A stretch of 64,000 nt of DNA from Sphingomonas yabuuchiae. GTDB taxonomy: Bacteria > Pseudomonadota > Alphaproteobacteria > Sphingomonadales > Sphingomonadaceae. Below, piece after piece: positions 55,132 to 63,977 of this stretch. Position 1 is the first letter of the stretch; each line of letters begins with the position of its first letter. A program made the translations under genes and the position numbers. The notes below the pieces were generated by a model. It had not been told where the DNA came from. It was given only the letters and a program-made list of their open reading frames with translations, and made no database searches. The stretch is taken from contig NZ_JACHNX010000007.1 in NCBI RefSeq assembly GCF_014199595.1, forward strand, positions 1 through 64,000. Direction: 5' to 3'.

Positions 55132-55860
55132 TTACGGGGCAGCGACCTCGATCAACGCAACCTCATAGGCCGCCACCGCCCCGCCCGCCTCGAACCGCCG
55201 GGCGATCCGCCGCATCGCACCCGGCGGGATCGGGTGATGCCCCTCACGCGGTGTCCCCGCCCCGATCGCCCGGAGCGCGCGCATGAAATCCGCCGCCGAT
55301 TCGTGCCGCTGCTCGAACCGCCGGGTCTCGACCGGCCAGGCCAGCGCCTCGACCGGGGGATAGACCGGACTCCCCGCCTCATGACCCTCCGCGCGGTGCG
55401 CCCCATGCCACGCCGCGAAGGTCCCCCGGACCAGCGTCGTCACCAGCATCCGCCCGCCCGGTGCCAGTAACCCGGCCAGCCGCCGCAAGCCCGCCTCCAG
55501 ATCGCCGAACCACTGCACCGCCAGGCTGCTGACGATCAGGTCGAACGGCGCCTCGCCCGGCAGATCGGGATACTCGCCGTCCATCACCCGGCCGCGCACG
55601 CCCGGATGCTTGGCAAGGCCCCGCGCCAGCATGGCGGGCGCGATGTCGGTCATCAGCCAGTCGGGATTCACCAATCGCGGCAAGGTCGCAGCCGTCAGAA
55701 AGCCGGTCCCGCACCCCACCTCCAGCACGCGCGGGGCGGGTGGTGCCACCGCGACGATCCGTTCGGCCAGCCAGTCGGCGACCTGCCGCTGCACCACCGC
55801 ATGCGCGTCATAAGCCGAGGCCGCGTCGAAGGCCCGCGCGATCGCTTTCGATTCGGCCAT
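55132..55860 (-). CDS. Methyltransferase resembling BioC (malonyl-ACP O-methyltransferase)
   Basis: A 242-residue SAM-dependent methyltransferase. AIARAFDAASAYDAHAVVQ and VLEVGCGTGFLTA (motif I near 51-63) resemble BioC, and the SSLAVQWFGDLE segment near 103-114 is a BioC-type signature. It might methylate malonyl-ACP to start biotin synthesis, but no other bio gene is nearby, so the name is tentative. The ATG at 55860 lies four bases after the ccmB stop; a GTG at 55872 would overlap it. The stop is 9 bases from a kind D repeat. Confidence 0.75.
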   Translation of the reverse strand: MAESKAIARAFDAASAYDAHAVVQRQVADWLAERIVAVAPPAPRVLEVGCGTGFLTAATLPRLVNPDWLMTDIAPAMLARGLAKHPGVRGRVMDGEYPDLPGEAPFDLIVSSLAVQWFGDLEAGLRRLAGLLAPGGRMLVTTLVRGTFAAWHGAHRAEGHEAGSPVYPPVEALAWPVETRRFEQRHESAADFMRALRAIGAGTPREGHHPIPPGAMRRIARRFEAGGAVAAYEVALIEVAAP

Positions 55861-55864
55861 CACC

Positions 55865-56515
55865 TCAATCACGCACCGATCGGATCGCCGCCGCCGCGAT
55901 CCACGGCGCGCCCGCCACCAGCATCAGCGACACCGCCGCCAGCAGCTTCGGCGCACCCATGTCACCGCTCCCCGCGCCGAAGATCAGCAGCGGCAGCGCG
56001 AGCGGCAGCAGGAGCAACCCGGCCAGCCCGCCCGCGCCGCGCAATCCGGCGGTCAGCGCCCCCGTCGCCACCGCCAGCGCCGCCAGCCCGGGGGTGCCGA
56101 GCAGCAACCCCGCCTCGACCCGCACCAGCGCCGCCGTCTCCAGTCCGAACAGCCCGGCCGCGACCAGCGCCGCCAGCATCAGCGGCGGCGCAAAGGCCAG
56201 CCAGTGGGCGAGGATCCGCAGCGCCATCACCAGCGGCAGCGACAGGCCGTGGACGCGAATCTGGTCGAACCACCCCGATTCGACATCGGGCGCGACCAGC
56301 CGCTCGACCGGCAGCAGCGCGGCCAGCAGCGCCGCGACCCAGATCGCCCCCGCGCCGACACGCATCAGCACCGCCCGGTCCGGCCCGATCGCAAAGGGGA
56401 AGAGCACCACTGACAGCAGGAAGAAGCCGCAGACCAGCCCCGCCCCGCCCCCGGCATAGCCGCGCCGTACGTCGCGCGCGATCAGGGTCGCCACAAGGGT
56501 CATGGCGGCGGTCAT
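55865..56515 (-). CDS. ccmB: Heme exporter subunit CcmB
   Basis: A 216-residue six-helix inner-membrane protein of the CcmABC system for cytochrome c maturation. Features are the charged N-terminus IARDVRRGYAGGG, the LLSVVLFPFAIGP helix and the LLGTPGLAALAVATGALTAGLRGAGG segment. With CcmA it forms the ABC part that releases heme-CcmE. The ATG at 56515 overlaps the ccmA stop by four bases. A start at 56548 is not supported. No ccmC, ccmD or ccmE is in the window. Confidence 0.9.
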   Translation of the reverse strand: MTAAMTLVATLIARDVRRGYAGGGAGLVCGFFLLSVVLFPFAIGPDRAVLMRVGAGAIWVAALLAALLPVERLVAPDVESGWFDQIRVHGLSLPLVMALRILAHWLAFAPPLMLAALVAAGLFGLETAALVRVEAGLLLGTPGLAALAVATGALTAGLRGAGGLAGLLLLPLALPLLIFGAGSGDMGAPKLLAAVSLMLVAGAPWIAAAAIRSVRD

Positions 56516-57102
56516 GCCGGGACGTGACCGTCCAGCGCGAGTGTCCACGCGTCCGTCAACGCCAGCGGCTGGTGCGTGGTCAGCAGCACCGCGCCGCCCC
56601 CCGCACGGTGATCCGCGATGGCCCGCTCCAGCATCGCGACACCCGCGACGTCCAGTCCATTGCCCGGCTCGTCGAGCAGCCAGAGCGGGGCCTCCGCGGC
56701 CAGCACCCGTGCCAACCCCGCGCGCCGCCGCTGCCCGGTCGAGAGCAGACGCACCGGCACATCGGCGAGCTTGCCCAGCCCGACCGTATCGAGCGCCGCG
56801 GCAGCTCGCCGATCCACCGCCGCCAGCCCGTCGAGCCGCGCCCAGAAGGACAGCGCCTCACCCAGCCGCCGCTCCGTATCGAGCGCGAGATCCTCGGTCG
56901 CCAGGGCGATCCGCCCCGACCGGGTGACACGCCCCTCGAACGGCGCGATCAATCCGGCGGCGAGACGCAGGAGGCTCGACTTTCCGATGCCGTTGGGGCC
57001 AGTGACGACCACCGCCTCGCCCGCGCCCAAGGTCAGCGACAGTTGCGTGAAGAGCAGCCGCCCGCCGCGTGCGCAGGCAACCTGATGCAACTCCAGGATC
57101 AC
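56512..57102 (-). CDS. ccmA: Heme exporter ATP-binding subunit CcmA
   Basis: A 196-residue ABC ATPase. Walker A GPNGIGKSSL (about residues 35-44), signature LSTGQRRRAGLARV (about 119-132, with LSTGQ in place of LSGGQ, usual for CcmA) and Walker B LWLLDEP (about 139-145) are complete. It energises the CcmABCDE cytochrome c maturation step. Its start overlaps the stop of the zincin gene by four bases and its stop overlaps ccmB, so the three genes form one coupled unit. Confidence 0.94.
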   Translation of the reverse strand: MILELHQVACARGGRLLFTQLSLTLGAGEAVVVTGPNGIGKSSLLRLAAGLIAPFEGRVTRSGRIALATEDLALDTERRLGEALSFWARLDGLAAVDRRAAAALDTVGLGKLADVPVRLLSTGQRRRAGLARVLAAEAPLWLLDEPGNGLDVAGVAMLERAIADHRAGGGAVLLTTHQPLALTDAWTLALDGHVPA

Positions 57103-57506
57103 GTCACGGCGTCTTCCAGCGCGTGCATGTCCTCGTCGGACAGGCCGAAATGATGGCCGATCTCATGGATCGTCACATGCGTGACCAGATCGTCGAGGCG
57201 CACGCCCGTCTCGACCCATTCGTCCAGGATCGCGCGACGATACAGATGGATGCGGTCGGGCAGCGCCCCTGAATCCATGCTGCTTTTCTCGCCCACCGGC
57301 CGCCCGTGATACAGGCCGGTCAGGTCCAGCGGATGGTCGAGGCCCAGTGCGGCCAGCGTCTCGTCATCGGCGAATTCCTCGACGATCAGGACGACATCGC
57401 CCAGATGCGCGGCGAACGCGGCGGGCAGGCGCGCGATCGTATCCCGCGCGATCCGCTCGATCACCTCGGGACCCGGTGCTTCACCAATCGCGTCTTGCCC
57501 GCCCAT
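57099..57506 (-). CDS. Zincin-like metallopeptidase family protein
   Basis: A 135-residue protein of the small zinc-protease-like family found in Actinobacteria and Alphaproteobacteria. The zinc motif [14 protein letters not shown] is near 113-126, with HExxH and the following His. The upstream part has [23 protein letters not shown]. Catalytic activity is not established. The ATG at 57506 is preferred; the frame to 57788 runs antisense to the pterin dehydratase. It is coupled to ccmA, a neighbourhood I would expect to be conserved in relatives. Confidence 0.85.
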   Translation of the reverse strand: MGGQDAIGEAPGPEVIERIARDTIARLPAAFAAHLGDVVLIVEEFADDETLAALGLDHPLDLTGLYHGRPVGEKSSMDSGALPDRIHLYRRAILDEWVETGVRLDDLVTHVTIHEIGHHFGLSDEDMHALEDAVT

Positions 57507-57563
57507 GGCCGCCGTCTTACCGCTGTGCCGGTCAAAAGAACAAGATACGCCAAGGGGACGATC

Positions 57564-57854
57564 ATGGTGGAACGGCTGAGCGAGCTGGACCGGGACGAGG
57601 CGCTGGACGGCCTGACCGAATGGGACTGGGACGAATCGCGCGATGCGATCAGCCGCCGTTTCGTGTTTGCCGACTTCAACGAGGCGTTCGGCTTCATGAC
57701 CCGCGTCGCCCTTCTGGCGGAAAAGGCGGATCATCATCCCGAATGGTCCAATGTCTGGAACCGGGTCGATATCGTGCTGACCACCCATGACGCAGGGGGG
57801 CTGTCGGCGCGCGACATCGACATGGCCGAGGCGATCGACGCTTTGGTGGAGTAA
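57564..57854 (+). CDS. phhB: 4a-hydroxytetrahydrobiopterin dehydratase (pterin-4a-carbinolamine dehydratase)
   Basis: A 96-residue enzyme recycling the pterin cofactor of aromatic amino acid hydroxylases. The family motif [15 protein letters not shown] is at about 61-75, and [15 protein letters not shown] precedes it. AAGGGG lies before the ATG at 57564. It stands next to, and convergent with, an FAH-family hydrolase gene, which suggests a phenylalanine/tyrosine catabolic setting, although no hydroxylase is in the window. The symbol follows the usual naming; other symbols exist. Confidence 0.93.
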   Translation: MVERLSELDRDEALDGLTEWDWDESRDAISRRFVFADFNEAFGFMTRVALLAEKADHHPEWSNVWNRVDIVLTTHDAGGLSARDIDMAEAIDALVE

Positions 57855-57862
57855 CCCCTAAA

Positions 57863-57889
57863 TCCTCCCCAAGCTGTGCTTGGGGAGGA
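57863..57889. repeat. Hairpin between convergent phhB and FAH genes, kind B end unit
   Basis: TCCTCCCCAAGC (57863-57874) pairs perfectly over 12 bp with GCTTGGGGAGGA (57878-57889) around the loop TGT. It follows the phhB stop by eight bases and precedes the FAH stop codon (57896-57898) by six. There is no T-tract. It is a single-hairpin version of the larger kind B repeats. Confidence 0.75.
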
Positions 57890-57895
57890 ATGGGT

Positions 57896-58897
57896 TCAGC
57901 CGACCGTCTGTTCGATCGCGCCGAAGATCGGGTGGTGGCGGTCGTCCTCCATCCAGATGCGGACCGTGTCGCCCTTTTTCAGGAACGGCGTCACCGCCTC
58001 GCCGCCGCGGATCGTCTCGATCATGCGCAGCTCGGCCAGGCAGCTATAGCCGACGCCGCCCTCCGCCACCGGCTTGCCCGGGCCGCCGTCCGAATCGCGG
58101 TTGGATACGGTGCCCGACCCGATGATCGTCCCCGCCCCCAGCGCGCGGGTCTTGGCGGCATGGGCGACCAAAGTCCCGAAATCGAAGGTCATGTCCTGCC
58201 CCGCATCCGCCCGACCGAAGGGCTGGCCGTTCAGATCGACCTTCAGCACGCGGTGCAGCTTGCCGTCCCGCCACCAGTCGCCCAGCGACTCCGGCGTCAC
58301 GAAGACGGGGGAGAAGGCCGAGGCGGGCTTGGACTGGAAGAAGCCGAAGCCCTTGGCCAGCTCGCCGGGGATCAGCCCGCGCAACGACACGTCGTTGGTC
58401 AGCCCGACCAGCCGGATCGCCGCCAGCGCCTCCTCGCGGCTCGCGCCTAGGGCCACGTCGCCGGTGACGACGACGACCTCGCCCTCCAGGTCGCAGCCCC
58501 AGCTTTCATCGGCCAGCGGAATGGCATCGCGCGGCCCCAGAAACCCGTCCGAGCCGCCCTGATACATCAGCGGGTCATGCCAGAAGCTCTCGGGCAGTTC
58601 CGCCCCGCGCGCCTGCCGGACGAGCGCGACGTGATTCACATAGGCCGATCCGTCCGCCCATTGATAGGCACGCGGCAAGGGCGAGGCGGCGTCATGTTCG
58701 TGGAAGCGCGCACGCGGGATCGCCTCATGATCCAGATCGGTCGCCAGATTGGCGAGCGCGGGCGCATGCGTCTCCCAATTGTCGAGCGCGGCCTGCAGCG
58801 TCGGCACGATATGCCCCGCATCCGCGTACCAGGCGAGGTCGCTCGACACGACGACCAGCTTGCCGTCACGACCGTTCTTCAGACTGGCGAGTTTCAT
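57896..58897 (-). CDS. Fumarylacetoacetate hydrolase family protein
   Basis: A 333-residue FAH-fold protein. The metal and substrate residues lie in DLEGEVVVVTGDVALGASREEA (E..E) near 178-199, and GFLGPRDAIPLADESWGCDLEGE precedes it. FGRADAGQDMTFDFGTLVAHAAKTRALGAG and GTIIGSGTVSN follow in the C-terminal core. Its proximity to the pterin dehydratase gene suggests homogentisate-type or related aromatic degradation, hydrolysing a C-C bond. The exact substrate is uncertain: fumarylacetoacetate or fumarylpyruvate are both plausible. The ATG at 58897 is chosen over 59032. Confidence 0.87.
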   Translation of the reverse strand: MKLASLKNGRDGKLVVVSSDLAWYADAGHIVPTLQAALDNWETHAPALANLATDLDHEAIPRARFHEHDAASPLPRAYQWADGSAYVNHVALVRQARGAELPESFWHDPLMYQGGSDGFLGPRDAIPLADESWGCDLEGEVVVVTGDVALGASREEALAAIRLVGLTNDVSLRGLIPGELAKGFGFFQSKPASAFSPVFVTPESLGDWWRDGKLHRVLKVDLNGQPFGRADAGQDMTFDFGTLVAHAAKTRALGAGTIIGSGTVSNRDSDGGPGKPVAEGGVGYSCLAELRMIETIRGGEAVTPFLKKGDTVRIWMEDDRHHPIFGAIEQTVG

Positions 58898-59171
58898 GCA
58901 GGACTCCTCTTCGCTAACTGGTATCAGATGTAACCATCCGTCCGCGCTTGTCACGCATTGCGGTGGCGATCCTGCCCGAAACTTGACTTTTGGCAATGGC
59001 CAGCGCACATGCCCGCCCGTCGAGGCGTCCACTCGCAGCGTGAACGGACCATCTGGTCCCGGCTCCGCCCCGACCCTGTCTTCAGGCTTCCCTTGTCACG
59101 CGGGGTGTCATCAACCCCGGCCCGCGCTTGCGGCCTGTCGTGACTCGCGCGCCATGATCGAAAGTAATTCC
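58898..59171. promoter_or_regulatory. Divergent spacer between FAH and DEAD-box helicase genes
   Basis: A 274-bp spacer. It contains TTGACTTTTGG (from about 58984) as a possible -35 for the helicase, and the GGGGT-GTCATCA-ACCCC hairpin at 59102-59118 in the probable helicase leader. A long 5' leader is common for cold-regulated helicase genes, but no cold-box can be named. No coding frame. Confidence 0.4.
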
Positions 59172-60560
59172 ATGTCCTTTTCCGAACTCGGCCTCGCCGA
59201 GCCGCTCGTCCGTGCGCTCGAAGCCAAGGGCTATTCCGAACCCACGCCCATCCAGCGCGACTCGATCCCGACGCTGCTGGAAGGCCGCGACCTGCTCGGC
59301 ATCGCGCAGACCGGCACCGGCAAGACGGCGGCCTTCGTCCTCCCCTCGATCCAGCGTCTGGTCGAGGCGAACAAGCGCGTCCTGCCGACCCATTGCCGGA
59401 TGCTCGTCCTTGCGCCGACGCGCGAACTGGCCAGCCAGATCGCCGAAAATGCCAAGGGCTATGCCAAGTTTTCCAAGCTGGCGGTCGCGACCGTCTTCGG
59501 CGGCACCAGCCTGAACAAGAACCGCCAGGACCTGTCGCGCGGCGTCGACATCCTGGTCGCCACGCCGGGCCGCCTGATCGACCTCGTCGAGCAGGGCTTC
59601 CTGAACCTGTCGATGATCGAGATCCTGGTGCTCGACGAAGCCGACCAGATGCTCGACCTGGGCTTCATCCACGCGCTGCGCCGCATCGTGAAGATGATCC
59701 CGCGCAAGCGTCAGACCCTGTTCTTCTCGGCCACCATGCCCGCCGCGATCCGCGACCTGGCCGATAAGTTCCTCGACAATCCGGCGACCGTCACCGTGAC
59801 CCCGGTGTCGACCACCGCCGAGCGCGTCGACCAGTCGGTGACCTTCGTCACGCAGCAGGAAAAGCAGGCGCTGCTGACCATCCTGCTCGCCGATCCCGCG
59901 ATCGAACTGGCGCTGGTCTTCACCCGCACCAAGCATGGCGCCGACCGCGTCGTGAAGCTGCTGGCGGGCAACGGCATCGCCGCCAACGCGATCCACGGCA
60001 ACAAGAGCCAGGGCCAGCGCGAGCGCGCGCTGGGCGAGTTCCGCTCAGGGCAAACCCGCGTGCTGGTGGCGACCGACATCGCCGCGCGCGGCATCGACAT
60101 TCCGGGCGTCAGCCACGTCTTCAACTTCGAACTGCCCAACGTCGCCGAACAATATGTCCATCGCATCGGCCGTACCGCACGCGCCGGTCGTTCGGGCATG
60201 GCCATCGCCTTCTGCGCCGAGGATGAGCGTCCGTATCTGAAGGATATCGAGAAGCTGACGCGGCAGAAGATCACCGTCGTGCCGCTTCCCGCCGACTTCG
60301 TGAAGCGCGCCGAGACGATCAAGTCGCAGCGCGTGAAGGCGATCGGCGCCGACCCCGCACCGCGCGTCGACCGTCCGCGTGACCCGGCCCGCCCGCGCGC
60401 CACGCATCATCCGCGTGCGACGGACTCGCGGGCCCCGCAGGGCCGCCAGCCGCGTCGTCGCGGCGGCGGTGGTGGTGCCGGTGGTCCGGGCGGCGGTCGC
60501 GGTCGTGGCGGCCAGGGTCGCCCCGGCGGCGGCGGTGCCGGTCGCGGCGCGCAGGGCTGA
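59172..60560 (+). CDS. DEAD-box RNA helicase with RG-rich tail
   Basis: A 462-residue ATP-dependent RNA helicase. The Q-motif FSELGLAEPLVRALEAKGYSEPTPIQ opens it; AQTGTGKT, PTRELASQ, TPGRLIDL, VLDEADQMLDLGF, SATMP, ARGIDIPGVSHV and HRIGRTARAG follow in order. The tail after about 400 is rich in RG and GGG, binding RNA non-specifically. It is nearest to RhlE-type helicases in motif style. I chose the ATG at 59172 before the Q-motif; an ATG at 59154 is possible. Candidate roles are ribosome assembly and mRNA decay. Confidence 0.94.
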   Translation: MSFSELGLAEPLVRALEAKGYSEPTPIQRDSIPTLLEGRDLLGIAQTGTGKTAAFVLPSIQRLVEANKRVLPTHCRMLVLAPTRELASQIAENAKGYAKFSKLAVATVFGGTSLNKNRQDLSRGVDILVATPGRLIDLVEQGFLNLSMIEILVLDEADQMLDLGFIHALRRIVKMIPRKRQTLFFSATMPAAIRDLADKFLDNPATVTVTPVSTTAERVDQSVTFVTQQEKQALLTILLADPAIELALVFTRTKHGADRVVKLLAGNGIAANAIHGNKSQGQRERALGEFRSGQTRVLVATDIAARGIDIPGVSHVFNFELPNVAEQYVHRIGRTARAGRSGMAIAFCAEDERPYLKDIEKLTRQKITVVPLPADFVKRAETIKSQRVKAIGADPAPRVDRPRDPARPRATHHPRATDSRAPQGRQPRRRGGGGGAGGPGGGRGRGGQGRPGGGGAGRGAQG

Positions 60561-60570
60561 ACCCCTTCTT

Positions 60571-60673
60571 AGCCCCTCCCGCAGGCGGGAGGGGTTGGGG
60601 AGGGCAAAGGGGTCTCACCGAGACCATCGCTTGTGACATACCCTCCCCCATCCCCTCCCGTTTACGGGAGGGG
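60571..60673. repeat. CT-rich palindromic repeat, kind C (after helicase)
   Basis: The arms CCCCTCCCGCAGGCGGGAGGGG and CCCCTCCCGTTTACGGGAGGGG (20-base arms CCCTCCCGC and GCGGGAGGG) enclose GTCTCACCGAGACCATCGC, the reverse complement of the core in 49006-49116. It begins 10 bases after the helicase stop. Confidence 0.8.
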
Positions 60674-60756
60674 CGTGCCCAGCCGCAGATGCTGGCACCA
60701 TTCCCCCCTCTCCCGCGTTGAGCGCGTAACGATCCCGCGCATCAGGAGAGGTTGCC

Positions 60757-61023
60757 ATGGATATTGCCCACACCCCCGCCGCCGAACGCATCGCCCGCGT
60801 GCTGTGCGGTCAGCGGTTGAGCGCCAATGCCAAGGGCGACTCCGAATCCGCCGCCAAGCTGGTCGACGCACAGTGGCGCGATCATATGGCCGATGCACTG
60901 GCCGTGCTGCGCACACTGCGCGAACCCGATCAGGCGATGGCCGAGGCGGGCGATCCGGCGATCTGGGAAAAGATGGTGCTGGTCGCGGTGGAAGCCGCCA
61001 AGCCGCCCAAGGTCACGCTCTAG
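60757..61023 (+). CDS. Small conserved-looking protein of unknown function
   Basis: An 88-residue acidic helical protein, with no signal peptide and no membrane segment. It contains HTPAAERIARVLCGQRLSANAKG and a central DAQWRDHMADALAVLRTLREPD (key residues W, H, D, L). GGAGAGG lies before the ATG at 60757. Such small helical proteins occur in sphingomonads without a known role. It is separated from both neighbours by repeats. Confidence 0.65.
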   Translation: MDIAHTPAAERIARVLCGQRLSANAKGDSESAAKLVDAQWRDHMADALAVLRTLREPDQAMAEAGDPAIWEKMVLVAVEAAKPPKVTL

Positions 61024-61030
61024 CCCATAG

Positions 61031-61199
61031 TCCTCCCCATCCCCGATGGGGAGGGGGACCGCCGGGCGCCAGCCCGGTGGTGGTGGGGCAAGACCATGCG
61101 GCCTGCTCCATCACCTAAGACGGAAGCGACGGCCCCTGCCCCTCCACCACTCGGCTATCGCCGAGCGGTCCCCCTCCCCAAGCGAGCTTGGGGAGGAAT
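61031..61199. repeat. Palindromic intergenic repeat, kind B (88-aa gene-kup gap)
   Basis: The left hairpin CCTCCCCATC...GATGGGGAGG is followed by GGGACCGCCGGGCGCC, AGCCCGGTGGTGG. The right end reads CCCCTCCACCACTCGG with CCGAGCGGTCC and a last CCCCAAGCGAGCTTGGGGAGG hairpin. It lies between convergent genes, starting seven bases after one stop and ending five bases before the kup stop codon. Confidence 0.8.
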
Positions 61200-61203
61200 A
61201 GGG

Positions 61204-63189
61204 TTACACCGTCACCTGCTCGCCCAGTTCCAGCACCTTGCCCGGCGGAATCCGCAGGAACTCGGTCGGGTCGCTGGCATTGCGCTGCAGGAACATGAAC
61301 AGCCGGTCCTGCCACAGCGGCATGCCCTTTTCCGCCTCGGGCTTCAGCGTGTTGCGGCCGATGAAGAAGCTGGTCTTCATCGGGTCCAGCCCGGTCGTCC
61401 TGTTCTCGATGCCCAGATCGCGCGGCAGGTCGCGCGGCACGTCCGGGGTCTCCATGAAGCCATAGGTCAGCGTGACGGTCGCGAAATTATCGTCCAACCG
61501 CTCGACATGGGCGCGGCGCTCGGCGGGCACATAGGGGCGGTCGGCGGTGCGGATCGTCATCACCAGATTCTGCGCATGCAGCACCTTGTTGTGCTTCAGA
61601 TTGTGGAGCAGCGCGCCGGGTGCCGAGGCGGGGTTGGCGGTCAGGAACACCGCCGTGCCCGGCACCCGCTCCGGCGGGCGCTTGGCCAGCGCGGCGGCCA
61701 GATCGGCGAGCGGGATCGCCTGGCGCTTCTCGAAGGCCGACACGATCCCACGCCCGCGCACCCAGGTATAGATGACGAGGCCGACGCCCGCCCCGACCAG
61801 CAGCGGGACCCAGCCCCCTTCGATCACGCGCAGGATATTGGCGCCGAAAAAGACCAGGTCGAGCGTCAGGAAGGGCAGGATCGCCGCCAGCGCGAGCGCC
61901 CGCGACCAGCCCCAGCGATGACGCACGACCAGATAGGCCAGGCAGGTCGTCACGACCATCGTGCCCGTCACCGCGATGCCATAGGCGGCGGCCATCGCCG
62001 AGGACGTCTTGAACTGGATCACCAGCACCAGCACGCCGAACAGCAACAGCCAGTTGATCGCGGGCAGATAGATCTGGCCCTGGAAATCGGCCGAGGTCTG
62101 GCGCACCCGCAGCCGGGGCAGGAAGCCGAGCTGGATCGCCTGTTGCGTCAGCGAAAAGGCGCCGGTGATGACCGCCTGCGCCGCGATGACCGTCGCCAGC
62201 CCCGCCAGCACGATCAGCGCCGGGCGAAGCGGTTCGGGCGCCATCAGGAAGAACCAGTCCTGATTGGTGAAGGGCTTGCCGCTCGCCGCCGCCTGTTCGA
62301 GCGTGGAAAGGGCGAAAGCGCCCTGCCCCAGATAGTTGAGCGCCAGCGCGGGCAGGACGAGCGAGAACCAGCCGATGCGGATCGGCAGCCGACCGAAATG
62401 CCCCATATCGGCGGTCAGCGCCTCGGCACCCGTGACGGTCAGGAACACCGCGCCCAGCACGAACAGCCCGACGACTCCGTGGCTGGCCAGGAAGCCGACG
62501 CCATAACCCGGCCACACGACCCGCGCGATCGAGGGTTCGTCGGCAATATGCCAGATGCCCAGCCCGCCGATGACGAGGAACCAGAGGATACAGATCGGCC
62601 CGAACAGCTTCGACACCTGTGCCGTGCCGCGCGACTGGATGAAGAACAGCCCGACCAGGATGACGATCGTGCACATGCGGATCACGCCCTCGTCGAAGAT
62701 CGACGCGGCGGCGGGAATGGTGCGCAGGCCCTCCATCGCGGACAGCACGGACAGCGCGGGCGTGATGATCGCATCGCCATAGAAAAGCGACGCGCCCGCC
62801 GCGCCCAGTACCAGCGCGATGCGCGAACGTGCGCCTGCCGCCCGGCGGGCCAGCGCGGCGAGCGCCAGCACTCCGCCCTCGCCCTGATTGTCGGCGCGCA
62901 TCAGGAAGACGACATATTTGATCGTCACGACCAGGATCAGCGACCAGAGCGCGAGGCTGAGCACCCCCAAGATCTCGCCGGGGTCGATGCCGTCGCCCGC
63001 CGACTGCGCCAGCGCCTCGCGAAAGGCGTAGAGCGGGCTGGTGCCGATATCACCGAACACCACGCCGATCGCGCCGATGGTCAGTGCCACCAGCGCGGGG
63101 TGGCGTTGCACACCCGCGTCACCCGTGTCGGTCGATGGCGCCGAATGGCCCGTCATCTCGCCCCTCATGTCGGTTGCCGTCCCCGTCAT
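61204..63189 (-). CDS. kup: Low-affinity potassium transporter Kup
   Basis: A 661-residue Kup/HAK/KT potassium-proton symporter. GAIGVVFGDIGTSPLYAFREA (near 36-56; GDIGTSPLYA is diagnostic) opens the membrane part, with about twelve helices. The large cytoplasmic C-terminal domain begins near 470. MRADNQGEGGVLALAAL is the family loop. I used the ATG at 63189; ATGs at 63168 and 63156 are also in frame, the last with GAGGGG close by. An extension to 63426 overlaps pdeM and is rejected. It takes up potassium at low osmolarity or acid pH. Confidence 0.94.
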   Translation of the reverse strand: MTGTATDMRGEMTGHSAPSTDTGDAGVQRHPALVALTIGAIGVVFGDIGTSPLYAFREALAQSAGDGIDPGEILGVLSLALWSLILVVTIKYVVFLMRADNQGEGGVLALAALARRAAGARSRIALVLGAAGASLFYGDAIITPALSVLSAMEGLRTIPAAASIFDEGVIRMCTIVILVGLFFIQSRGTAQVSKLFGPICILWFLVIGGLGIWHIADEPSIARVVWPGYGVGFLASHGVVGLFVLGAVFLTVTGAEALTADMGHFGRLPIRIGWFSLVLPALALNYLGQGAFALSTLEQAAASGKPFTNQDWFFLMAPEPLRPALIVLAGLATVIAAQAVITGAFSLTQQAIQLGFLPRLRVRQTSADFQGQIYLPAINWLLLFGVLVLVIQFKTSSAMAAAYGIAVTGTMVVTTCLAYLVVRHRWGWSRALALAAILPFLTLDLVFFGANILRVIEGGWVPLLVGAGVGLVIYTWVRGRGIVSAFEKRQAIPLADLAAALAKRPPERVPGTAVFLTANPASAPGALLHNLKHNKVLHAQNLVMTIRTADRPYVPAERRAHVERLDDNFATVTLTYGFMETPDVPRDLPRDLGIENRTTGLDPMKTSFFIGRNTLKPEAEKGMPLWQDRLFMFLQRNASDPTEFLRIPPGKVLELGEQVTV

Positions 63190-63314
63190 GCCCACCGGAA
63201 CCCCCTGTGCCAAAAGGACGGCGCGCTTTACGCTTATGCGCGCCTGACGCAAGGGCTTTCGGCGACCGTTTGCAAACGCTTGATATTGCCAGGCGTCAAG
63301 CGCATGGGCGTGAA

Positions 63315-63977
63315 ATGGTTCCCTTTTCGTTCGGCGATCATGCATTCCAGGCGCTGGCCGATGGCGCACTCTACTGGCCTGCGCGGGGGGCGTTGCTGGT
63401 CGCCGATCTCCATCTGGAAAAGGCAAGCTGGTATGCGGGCGGCGGACAGATGCTGCCGCCGTACGACTCGCTGGCGACGCTCAGCGAACTGACCGCGATC
63501 GTCACGCGGACGGGGGCGCGGGAGGTCTGGTGCCTGGGCGACAGTTTCCATGACGTGGATGGCTGCGACCGGCTGCTACCGGAGGCGCGGGCGATGCTGC
63601 TGGCGCTGACCGGCTCGACCGCCTGGACATGGATCACCGGCAACCACGATCCGGTGATGCGCGATCGCTGCGGCGGCGCGGTGACCGAGGAGGCGGCGGT
63701 CGATGGCCTCGTCCTGCGCCACGAAGCCGATCAGGCCGAGACACGCCCCGAACTGTCGGGGCATTTCCATCCCAAGCTGCGGCTGCGGGTGCGCGGCAAG
63801 CTGGTCGCGCGGCGCTGCTTCGTGGGCACGGCGAACAAGCTGATCCTGCCCGCCTTCGGCGCGCTGACCGGCGGGCTGGACGTGGACCACCCCGCCCTGC
63901 GCCAGGCCGTCGGCCGCCCCGCCGAAGCTCTGGTGCCGGTGCGCGACCGGATGCTGCGCTTTCCCGTCGCGGCGTGA
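63315..63977 (+). CDS. pdeM: Ligase-associated DNA damage response endonuclease PdeM
   Basis: A 220-residue calcineurin-like phosphoesterase. The metal-binding motifs are ADLHLEK (about 31-37), GDSFHD (about 74-79), GNHDP (about 107-111) and SGHFHPK (about 150-156). Length and motifs match PdeM, found with the ligase LigD/Lhr-type DNA repair genes in Alpha- and Gammaproteobacteria. Its partners would lie beyond the window end, so the context is not proved here. The ATG at 63315 follows a 125-bp divergent gap from kup. Substrate and role in repair are inferred from the family. Confidence 0.85.
   Translation: MVPFSFGDHAFQALADGALYWPARGALLVADLHLEKASWYAGGGQMLPPYDSLATLSELTAIVTRTGAREVWCLGDSFHDVDGCDRLLPEARAMLLALTGSTAWTWITGNHDPVMRDRCGGAVTEEAAVDGLVLRHEADQAETRPELSGHFHPKLRLRVRGKLVARRCFVGTANKLILPAFGALTGGLDVDHPALRQAVGRPAEALVPVRDRMLRFPVAA

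Noticed and set aside
61096..63492. Very long plus-strand open frame of 798 codons
   Set aside because: It is fully antisense to kup, has a His/Arg/Gln-rich composition without domains, and arises from high GC.
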